Below are positions 55,336 to 64,000 of a stretch of DNA of 64,000 nucleotides, one piece after another. This DNA is from Rhinopithecus roxellana. Lineage: Eukaryota > Chordata > Mammalia > Primates > Cercopithecidae. Position 1 is the stretch's first letter. Each line of letters opens with the position of its first letter. The notes below the pieces were generated by a model. It saw only the letters and a list, made by a program, of their open reading frames with translations, was not told the DNA's origin and ran no database searches. Location: contig NC_044562.1 of assembly GCF_007565055.1 (NCBI RefSeq), positions 58,847,386 through 58,911,385 of the forward strand, written 5' to 3'. Position numbers and translations under genes: made by a program.

Positions 55336-55551
55336 CAGGGGTTGGTAGAGGATCACTTGGGGCTGAGTCTGGCTGACTTTTTAAAATAAAGTTTTATTGG
55401 CACACAGTCCTCCCACCATTTGTATGTTATCTGTGCTGCTTTCCCACTGCCCTGGCATCAGTGAGGTGAGTTGTCCGACCGAGGCCGTGTTGCCCAGAAA
55501 GCCTAAAGTGTTTCCTGTCTGCCTCTTCACAGAAAATAAATGTCTCCCCTG
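55336..55551. mobile_element. Non-autonomous hAT-type DNA transposon, 216 bp
   Basis: Ends are CAGGGG and CCCCTG as inverted repeats. The 8-mer ATCCAGAT flanks it exactly (55,328-55,335 and 55,552-55,559), the duplication length of hAT elements. Inner words (AATAAAGTTTTATTGGCACA, CAGAAAGCCTAAAGTGTTTC) resemble a common mammalian MER family of the Charlie group. No transposase frame. Confidence 0.85.
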
Positions 55552-55699
55552 ATCCAGATCATGGAAAGGAAGACGTCGTTTTGATCCGGGAGTGCAGCCC
55601 CCAAGTAGCACCCCTCTGGGGGAGTCGTCAATACTCAGCTTTCTGGATGTTGCCGGGGTGGGGGTTGTGTGTCTGTTTTGTAAGGAAAGGCAGAGTTCA

Positions 55700-55775
55700 G
55701 ACAGCACAAAACCAACCGTTAACACACGAATGTATCACAACGCAGGGTTTACCTCACACCATTCCAGAACTGTTA
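55700..55775 (+). repeat. Left arm of an imperfect inverted repeat
   Basis: ACAGCACAAAACCAACC... to CCATTCCAGAACTG matches the reverse complement of 56,286-56,361 over about 75 bases with many substitutions. See the partner. Confidence 0.7.
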
Positions 55776-55814
55776 TTTTCTGGAGGGCCACGAGGCACTC
55801 CAGATTGATGTGGA

Positions 55815-55930
55815 TTCTAGTGTCTTCCTGATTTGATAGATGACAAAGCTGAGATTGAGAAAGGTGGTGGAGTTTGCTCATGGTAGCTTCCTGTCTAAGA
55901 CTTGATTTAAAGCCAGGACTGTTGGTCACA
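55815..55930 (-). mobile_element. MIR SINE, antisense
   Basis: GATTTGATAGATGACAAAGC, GAGATTGAGAAAGGTGG and TTTAAAGCCAGGACTG follow the antisense MIR core. It lies between the two inverted-repeat arms. Confidence 0.6.
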
Positions 55931-56285
55931 ACCAGCATCTCCCATGCCAGGAGGGAGGCCAGTGGACACGACAGTGCAGTGGACACGCTTGTGTAGCGGA
56001 CACATCTGCGCACGCCATGCACCTGATCTGACCCCTGACATGGCTCCTTGAAAGCCTTCTGCCTGCCAGCCTGAGCCGCAGCCTGTGCCTGTGATTCTGC
56101 CTCCCGCGAGCCTGCGTGTGCATGGATTATGGCATTGGGTCCACGTCACGGAGCCGCACACAGACTTGCGGGCTTCCTGCACTTGTGGCTTCAGCTCCTG
56201 TGTGTGGAGATGTGTGCCTGATTGTGCTCTCATGCTGAATTTTAAATTAGTTACATTTTTTAAAATTATAACTGAAAGTGGGAAA

Positions 56286-56361
56286 CAGACCTCTGGAATG
56301 GTATTAGCTAAACCTTGCACAGTAATAAATCTGTGTGCTAGTGGTTTGTTTTTGTGCTGTT
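56286..56361 (-). repeat. Right arm of an imperfect inverted repeat
   Basis: The reverse complement reads ACAGCACAAAAACAAACC... CCATTCCAGAGGTCTG, matching 55,700-55,775. The arms are separated by about 510 bp. They may be two oppositely inserted copies of an unrecognised short dispersed repeat. Confidence 0.7.
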
Positions 56362-56399
56362 TGGTTGTTATGGTGACAGGCTGCATTAACTAATACGTA

Positions 56400-57198
56400 A
56401 GTTTGTTTGGAGAATTTTAACACCGGTTTGCCAAATGTTCTGTTTCTGCTGCGATCTTAGGCCTTTACAGTTCTCATTGGTAAGGATCAGCTTGGATTTC
56501 AGGGCCCTTCATGGTCTGAAAATGGCCAGAGCCCCCTCAACAAACACTAACTGACACGTCTGAAAGAGGTGCCGTGTGTAAACAACTGTAAGAATAATGG
56601 CACTTCAGAGGCACTACAGGGGAAAAATAACCAGCAAGACTCTCTCGGCTTTTGTGGAACACGTTTTCACGCAGGAGCTGGGTTGTGACAGCCAGCAAGG
56701 AAGGCATCCATCTCTCCCCAGTGGCCAGACAAGGGCTCCCGTGGAGGGGGCATTGGTCCCAATGGGGAGCGAACCTAACTGGGCCTTCCCCAGTCACCAT
56801 CAACTGCTCCAACAGGTCCAGAAAGACGGAAGAACTGCTGAGACACTGGGGCAGGGTGTCAGGTGTCCAGGCCGGGCGGGCAGCCTCTTACCTGAGAGAG
56901 GCAGAGAACAGTGAGGTCAGACGAGAAGGCCTGTGCTCCAGGTTTGGCCTAGGAGTCTCCAGATGGAGCACTGCCTCACAGTGAGGCAGCGTGGGGAAAA
57001 GGATGGGAAATGCGGGTGAGTCAGAGGCCTGTGCATTCGTGCCTGGCTGCTTAAAATGCTCTGGATCTCAGCATGCCTGCTTTAAAAATGGAGGAAGCAA
57101 GTGAACGATTAATACCGAATTCCAGGAACGGCTGTGCCAGAAAGGAAGTCAATCTGGGAAGGGGCAGCAGGGAGAGGCAACTCTTTAAAAAGTTGGCC
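56400..57198. other. Unique sequence, nothing recognised
   Basis: Two overlapping plus-strand frames at 56,597-56,984 (105-110 codons) and a mirrored minus frame have no known domain. Confidence 0.4.
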
Positions 57199-57201
57199 AA
57201 G

Positions 57202-57487
57202 GGCCAGTCGTGGTGGCTTATACCTGCAATCCCAGCCCTTTGGGACACAGAGGTGGGCAGATCATAAGGTCAGGAATTTGAGACCAGCCTGGCCAATACG
57301 GTGAAATCCGGTCTCCACTAAAAACACAAAAATTAGCCAGTCGTGGTGGTGGGCACCTGTAATCCCAGCTACTTGGGAGGCTGAGGCAGCAGAATCTCTT
57401 GAACCCTGGAGGTGGAACTTGCAGTGAGTAGAGATCGCATCACTGCACTCCAGCCTGGCTACAGAGTGAGACTCAGTCTCAAAAAAA
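57202..57487 (+). mobile_element. Alu SINE (S-like), sense
   Basis: GGCCAGTCGTGGTGGC, GTCAGGAATTTGAGACCAGCC and the right-arm ACTGCACTCCAGCCTGGC are visible, with a short seven-A tail. Flanks AGTTGGCCAAGGG and AGGTGGCCAGGG are likely imperfect target duplications. Confidence 0.92.
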
Positions 57488-60400
57488 GGTGGCCAGGGAA
57501 AGCCTATGAGAAGGGGAGCTCAGGCCAAGCCTGAGTGGAGTGTGCAGGACCGTGGACAGGGGCGGGGAGTGTGAGAGAGTGTTTAAAGGGCACCCTCAGG
57601 GACACAGGTTCGGAGAGGCACTCGGAAAGCAGGTGCCATCAGTGCCTGGGAAGGGTGCTCTGCATGTGCTGGTGGCAGATCTGACGCCCTCCTCCTGGGA
57701 ATGGCAGGGCTCCTCCAGCAGCTGAAGGTACCCGTCACCCGGGCCTCTGGGGATGATGTGTTGGCCTCAGCATGGGCCCTGGGCAGCCCGGCCTTCCCTT
57801 GAGATGTGCCTGAGCATGCAGCAGTGAAGGCAGCCTTGGGCCCTGGATGACCTGGAGACAATGTGGCAAGGCCAGGCCCACACAGTTTTAAGAATTCAGA
57901 GCCCTTCACATTCATTCAGAAAATTGTTGCCAATTGTTTGCAACGTTCACTTAACATTTATCTGCCTCCATCTCCTTGACTGGAAAATGGGGAGCTCGTG
58001 TTTGGACAGTCAGGGATGGACATGGCAGGAGAATGGGTAGCCAGGGTGTGTGGCACAGACGCGCCAAAGACGTCCAAAGCCAAGGTTGACGTCCCTCCGG
58101 TAGAAGCGTCCCCGGGGGTCCATGGATGTACGCCTTATTTTGGGAGTTCTTGGGAGTGCAAAAGGGGCTAAAACATGGCAATGCACTCAAAAGAACCATC
58201 GTAACATATATTTTGGTGTGTCATCGATTCTGGAGTTTTGAGTGATGTGTGTGTGACTGCGTCTGTGTGTTTGGGACGGAATTTACCCTGGTTTTCAGGG
58301 TCATTTCCAGAAAGGACATTCGTGGATGTCTGTCATCACTCTAGGCAAGGGCGCTGATAACAACAGGACAGAAACACGTGGCCACGCTGGAATACCTTCT
58401 CCTATGAGCACCGCCAGGAACCAAGACGCAAAAGCTAAGGGTTCGCCAGGCACTAAACTCCCGCATGTGACTGGGAAGCTGGGCCCTGAAGACCCTCCCT
58501 GGAAGCCCACTCTTTCCGCTCCACACACAAAGTAAACACATGTGCTTACCTGCTCTCCTGAAGCACAGCAGATCAGTCACAGCTCAAAGGGAGGAGTAGG
58601 ACTTTTTACAGCAGCAACATTTGGAAGCTGCTGCTAGGATTAAAAAAACATAAAAAAGAGTACAAGGAAACAAAACATGGAAAATGCAAGGGCCCCTGAC
58701 TGTCCTCGAACGCAGGACACTTTAGGGTTGGGGCAGCTATGGATTCCCGTGTGCGTGCCATGATGGGACAGACCTGCAGCTATCATCCGTGAAGGCATGT
58801 CATACAGGAACTTGCTATTGGTGTCCTCGTGAAAGGAGGCACAAAGGCACAACACAAAAGGCAAAGCTTTCATACTCACTCTGCTCTCCTGAGCTCCTCC
58901 TCTCTGGCCCCTTAATTTTATAGAAACGCCAGGCTCAGCGCAGACCAAAGCTATGTTGCTCATTGGTCAGCAGAGCCACATGCAGCTCTGTCTAGCTCAG
59001 TATTTCTCTCTGTGGAAAAATGAGGTGGAGGAGCACGTGGAGTGTCCCAGGTGGGGCAGGAGGACGACTGTTCCTCCTTGCGGGCAGTGCCCATGAACCC
59101 CCTCCCTAAGCCGGGCGTGTTCTAGTTGCAGGGTGGTGTAGGGATGAAAGCCAAGATTAAACCATTGGAACAGAAGAGTTTGAATGCTTGGAACCCACGG
59201 CAGCACGGGGCGGGGAGAAGGTGCCTCTGCTGTGACATGGAAATTCCTCTCTGCTTAAGGAGGATGTCCATTAATAGTTCACTTCTGACCAGATTATGGT
59301 ATCACTGCCAGCAGATCTGAGAAAAGCCTCCGCGTTTCCAAATTCTAAAGCCATTTCACTTTTTCCTAACATCAGACATTCCTTGATTCCTGTTCAAAGC
59401 GGCGATGGATGCCAACTCTGCTTGGCTGAAGGCTCTGAGCAGACTCCTTTGGCCCTATTTACAACCTCACGGCCATTTCCCCTCGAGGTTCCTACCTGGA
59501 CCCCCACAGAGGTAAGCCCTACTCTCTGCTCAGAGGCCCTCGGACGAGCTCTAAGGGGATCTCTTGGGCTCAGAGGGGAGCTGAGAGAAGCAGCCCCCGT
59601 CCTGGCCAAGCTGGAGCTGTGCTTTCGTTCCTTCTGAGCCCAGCTCAGCTCCTGGCACTTGGGGAGCTGAGGAAGCGCAGACCCACCTTCTACTGAGAAG
59701 CTCCTGTCTTTGTTGACAAGAGGGAGGGTCAGGAGGGGACTGGAGTCCTTCTCCTAAATGGCACTGAGCTGAGGATATCTTCCTGGGACACAGACTGAGC
59801 CTACAGTCACTCCCACCACTTGCCATCGGCCAAGTCAGTCGCCAAGGCCAGCCCGGACTCTGGGGAGGGAGCAGCGCCCAAACAGGGAGGAGAGAGGTGG
59901 TGGGCACCTTTTGAGACTCTACACAGACCCAAGACAGAAACACAGACACGAGGTTGGAACGCAAGGCCCTGGGCTCCAGGACACAGGGTGGGTCTTGGGT
60001 GGAGGAGCAGAGCTGGCTTTAAAGGAAGAAAGATGCTACCATGGATGGCTGCAGAACAGGAAGGGCCCTTAGAGAACGTCCAGGGTCCACAGGCTCCAGG
60101 ATTCCTGGGAATCTGTGATGGTGCCTCGGCTGGTTCCCTGGGGTAGCAAGAGGGTTACAGGGTACTTTGTATCCTGAATTATTTACTTCTGTACTTATCT
60201 ATTGTTCTAATGACAAGATAAGGTGATGCTTATTATAAAAACTCAAAGATTCCTTTTCCCTTAAAATGGAAAAATGAAAATCATCAACTTCAAACAGGAA
60301 AACTGTAAAAAGGAGCTACGTCAAGGAAGCAACATGGCCAGGAGTAAATGTCCTTAAAGCTCCTGCCATTGCACCCAGCATGCACGGGGCAGGCTGGACG

Positions 60401-60489
60401 GACAGGCGGACTGGCATCAGGGGAAGGGGCTCTTCAGACACATGACAAGGATTGAGTCTATTTTTCAGAAAAACGTTTTGAGCCAAATG
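57488..60489. other. Unique sequence, no gene recognised
   Basis: 3 kb without clear repeats. Opposed frames at 59,296-59,964 mirror each other. No recognisable protein domain, tRNA or snRNA. Confidence 0.4.
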
Positions 60490-61375
60490 GCTTGGCCTGT
60501 GGAGAAAGAACACTGTTTGAATCTCGTGTCTTTAAAACTCAGTAAATTCAGATCCATCAAAGAATTAAATATTAAAAACTAAAATGTGAATGTTCTAGAA
60601 TCAAATGATGCTGAAAAGACTTGGAGTTACTGAAGGAGGCCTTTTTTTTTGTATGTTCCCAACTTCAGAAATCATATTGAAAAATACTGATAAGTATGAC
60701 TATATAAAAATGTAAAATAGCTGGAAAAAAAAAAAAAAAAACGCCTACAGCCAGGATGAAAATCAAATTTAAAAACTGGGAAGGTGTTTTTCACACACAT
60801 GATTGACAAGGTCTATTATGCAAAGGATATTTACAAATAAATTAGGAAAAAATCCCAATAGAAAGAAATGGCAAGAGGCTATGCACAGGCATACAAAAAA
60901 GACAGAAAAACACCCAAGAATTATAGAAAGTAATACAAGTATAACAATAAGAGTTTTAAACATTAGCTATTGGCTGGAGAAATATTAAAGATTAAAGAAA
61001 TCTGTGCTGGTGACAGTCTTCTTGTGTGCTTAGTAGCAGCTTACATTAGAACCATCTAAAACACTGTTCAGAAACTAGCACCGTAATGCGTGATGGCTGC
61101 AGCTTCTGCCTGAGTCATTATTTGTTGTAAAGGCGATAATTGCACAAGGTTAAACGAGGGATGCACGAAGATGTTCATAGGAAATGATTTATTAAACAAA
61201 GGGAGAGAGAAAAGCACGACCTCTCTAAATGCTCATTCATGGAGATTGGCTACACAAGCTCTGATAAACATACTGGAAGATCACACACTAATTAAAAGCA
61301 ATGACGTACCTGTCCGCTTGTTGATAGTGAGCTGTTTCTATAACAGATTGTTGATAGAAGAAAGCTGATTTCAGA
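60490..61375 (+). mobile_element. Old L1 (L1M-type) ORF2 fragment, sense
   Basis: AT-rich words AAAAATGTAAAATAGCTGG, CAAAGGATATTTACAAATAA, GGAGAAATATTAAAGATTAA and ACTAATTAAAAGCAATGACG correspond to the C-terminal and 3' part of an old L1. No open frame survives. Edges approximate. Confidence 0.6.
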
Positions 61376-63283
61376 ATAAAGTGTACATGTGTACAGGGTG
61401 AACTTGCATTTCGATGGACAAGCATCCCTGTCCTCTCCCGGCAGTGCCATCGCCCTGGAACGTGCTTGGGAAAGAAGGAGGAGAGCTCGCGTGTTCTTGC
61501 CCAGTGTGTCCCCGTGAGCGCTGCACCCAGAGCTGCCTGCCCCCTGCCCCAGCTTGCTGCGCGCCCAGCACTGCTGGGAAGCACTTCGCTCTCCCAGTTC
61601 CAATTTGATAGACGGAGGAATCCCGAGCCAGGGCAGCCGCAGCCGTTTCTAGGTGGTTGAGCTTGAGTGGATTTCTACTTTCTGTTTTACGGATTGTGTC
61701 ATGTTTCCCCCATGTGTAACTTCAAAAACAGAGAATAACTTTTCAAAGACAGGTGCAGGGTGGTGTGTGGAGGGCTGAACATTCCTGCACCTGACAGGGT
61801 GTTTGAAGAAGTCCAGGGCATTTATCAAAGCCCAGCGGGATTTGAGAAGGCGCCTAGCTGCTGTGAGCTGCCAGCCCTGGGGTTCTGATGATCCTTCCAT
61901 TTGCGTCTTGTGCTCTGGCTTTCAAAGCCGCTCTCCTCCATGATCGCCTGGGGGAGCTTCAGCGGCGCCTGGAGGGAAATGCTTGGAAACGGGGCCTCTC
62001 TCAGCATTCCTCAGAAAGTCCAGCAGTGCCTCCGGGAGGCATGGACACTGGGCCTGGGTGCTGGCCTGGGGGCCCTGGTCTCAGGGACACCCAGCCTGGA
62101 GGCGGCGTGAGGGGAGGATGCCTTTCCGAGTCCCTTCCGGGAGCACCTTCCATCTCGCAGCAGTGGGAGCATTTCACCCTGGCTTTATTCCGTTGGCCCT
62201 CTCACCCTTTCCCTGCTGCTTAGACAAGGATCAAGGACAGGCCAGCGGGATGTTAAGGTAGCTGGACCCACCCCTGCCCCTTGCAGCGCCCCTGGGTGGG
62301 GGGGCATGTCCCTACCCAGGACTGGTGGGAGGATGAGCACCAGTCAGGGCTGAACACTGAGTCCACCTCCCTCTGGAACACAGCCTGTGGCTTGGGCTGG
62401 GCAGTGACCTCTCTGCTGCACGTGCCCCACTCCACCCCATGTGCCCCTGCTCTGTCCACGTGCCCCATGCTGTGTGACTTTGCTTTGATGTTGTTCAAGT
62501 GGCCCATGGAGAGGTTGTAGCAAAAGTTGGCCATGGAGTGCGGTCTCTCAGAAGCCCCTTGTGTCTGGCTCTCCGCATCCTCAAAGGCCTGTGTCTCCAG
62601 ATTTGCCCATTTTCACCCTCCCCTCTGAGGGAGTGAGGTCTGATGATCCCTGGTAACTCTCTGTAGGTGGTTTGGACCCAACATCTCTCTGGATCCAGTA
62701 AAGAAACCAAAGATGAGAACCACCATGGCGACTTCTCAGAAGTTCCCCAGAGAACAGATGAGAGAGAAAACTTCCTAACTGCCCGCTCTGCAGGATTGGT
62801 TCCAACCCCAGCTCACTGGGTTCCTCTTCCTCGCCTGCTGCTCACTGAGTAGGTGGGACCAGTGAGGGCTCCGAGACCAGAAGCAGGTTCCCTGGGCCGG
62901 GGCTGCAGGGAGCTGGGCAGTACTGTCAGTTTCTTATTAGCAAATTTCCGCTTCCCTCATTAGGCAGAAGAGCAGGGTGGTAATAAAATAAAAGGACTGC
63001 TGAGTGCTCTCCGGGAGCTCTGTGCAGGGGGCAGTTGGCTTAAAAGGCAAAAGGCAACCACGAAGCTCATGGCAAGGTTAACACCACGCGCTACGAGGGT
63101 GGTGCTGCAGCCTGTGAGAGCCGCAAACATAACACCTGCTCTGGCTGATCCGGAAGGCTGGGGTATGTCATGATGTATTTTGCTTTTTAGTGTGTGTCAT
63201 GGCACATCTCAGGACCCGAGTTCACTGTGCCAAAGGGAAAAATAAAGCTGGAAGCTTTGTCATGCGAGAAACTGCCTTCCCTC
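61376..63283. other. Unique sequence, nothing recognised
   Basis: GC-moderate sequence. Three overlapping minus-strand frames (61,288-61,603) and plus-strand frames at 61,888-62,261 have no domain. A small CACGTGCCCC-type echo lies near 62,420-62,465. Confidence 0.4.
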
Positions 63284-63571
63284 TTTTTTATTTTTTTTTT
63301 CTGAGGCGGAGTCTTGCTCTGTCACCAGGCTGAAGGGCGGTGGCTCACTGCAACCTCTGCCTCCCAGGTTCAAGCAATTCTCTGCCTCAGCCTCCTGAGC
63401 AGCTGGGATTACAGGCACCCGACACCACACCCGGCTAATTTTTTCGTATTTTTAGTAGAGACGGGGTTTCACCATCTTGGCCAGGCTGGTCTTGAACTCC
63501 TGACGTCGTGATCCACTCGCCTTGGCCTCCCAAAGTGCTGGGATTACAGGTGTGAGCCACTGCACCTGGCC
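63284..63571 (-). mobile_element. AluS-like SINE, antisense
   Basis: T-rich tail, GCGGAGTCTTGCTCTGTC, CCTCCCAGGTTCAAGC, GAGACGGGGTTTCACC and end CTGCACCTGGCC. A short internal deletion lies between CAGGCTGAAGGGCGGTGGC and TCACTGCAACC. Confidence 0.94.
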
Positions 63572-63599
63572 TCTCTTGTTCTTAAGCAGAGAGCTCAGA

Positions 63600-63945
63600 G
63601 AGGAGGCCAGGGGTCTGCACAGTGGCTCTGCTACGCTTCCTGTGTCTCATGGAAAGTGCTGACTTACCAAATGCTGGACAAATGCATCACCCGTTCCTCT
63701 ACCTGCTCCTCTTTACGTGTGATGCGAGGGGTCAGTCACGTGACCATACCCTCCCGCTTTCCTCTTCAAATATGGAAACTCTCGAAATCCTCTTTGGAAA
63801 AAGCACAGATCACAGACTCTTCCTGTGGTTTTGTGTTCCTTTTTTCATGGTCACGTCCTTAACCTGGGCAAAATAAACCTCTGAGTGGATTGAGACCTGC
63901 CTCAGATACTTACTGGTTTACACAGTCAGTGACAACATATGAGCA
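63600..63945 (+). mobile_element. Possible LTR 3' end
   Basis: GGGCAAAATAAACCTCTGAG contains AATAAA and is followed by TTGAGACCTGCCTCAGATAC, reminiscent of the R-U5 end of a mammalian ERV LTR. Family and limits are not established. Confidence 0.3.
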
Positions 63946-64000
63946 GTTGAAGCTACTGATTTATTCTGAAAGGGGATTCTCCGTGTGGTGTAAGAGTGAG

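Noticed and set aside
1..64000. tRNA, snRNA, rRNA or microRNA genes
   Set aside because: No cloverleaf with A/B boxes apart from those inside Alu and MIR elements, and no recognisable small-RNA gene. A covariance-model scan would be needed to exclude weak hits.

Overview
This is a non-coding, repeat-rich nuclear DNA window from a catarrhine primate. Alu elements of old (J-like), middle (S-like) and young (Y-like) type sit among primate L1PA-type and older L1 copies, MaLR (THE1/MST/MLT1) and ERV1 LTRs, MIR, L2 and a hAT element. One full-length Alu (31,123-31,424) carries bases I associate with the AluYR subfamilies of Old World monkeys (CTCAAGCC near the start, ACTAGCCGGGCGAGG mid-element, GATCCGGCCACTGC in the right arm), so a macaque/baboon/vervet-type genome is more likely than human. 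This is inference from memory of the families, not a search. I recognise no protein-coding exon, tRNA, rRNA or known ncRNA; the long open frames lie in tandem repeats or retrotransposon remains.

Layout. 1-3.6 kb: ancient repeats, an L1PA-type insertion with an inverted 5' part and matching 12-bp target-site duplications, then a degenerate ~250-bp triplicate. 3.6-12.6 kb: a VNTR cluster. A 48-bp minisatellite with its leader exists in two directly oriented copies (5.69-6.10 kb and 11.28-11.88 kb) flanking a ~4-kb GT-rich array (6.68-10.72 kb); a CpG-rich block (10.8-11.9 kb) overlaps the right copy. 12.6-17.4 kb: Alus, an MLT1-like LTR and an antisense old L1. 19.0-20.3 kb: a 15-bp-period minisatellite. 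21.2-22.1 kb: an MLT1 LTR split by a solo-LTR-like insertion. 24.1-36.5 kb: a nested L1 stack, with a sense L1M/L1MB-type element interrupted by an antisense L1 that itself carries an Alu and an internal deletion, followed by a second, older L1. 37.0-38.2 kb: an ERV1 LTR and a 5'-truncated Alu. 38-64 kb: mostly unique sequence with scattered Alu, MIR, L2, MaLR and L1 pieces, a 216-bp hAT element with a perfect 8-bp duplication, and small tandem arrays with 36-bp (twice) and 92-bp periods.

Nothing here looks like a gene system whose parts work together, and I found no evidence of an undescribed biochemical system. The most unusual features are structural: a high density of minisatellites (a pattern seen towards primate chromosome ends, which I cannot prove here), a VNTR duplicated around a very long GT-rich array, and higher-order repeats inside the arrays. 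Element subfamily names come from recognition by eye and should be read as family-level calls.
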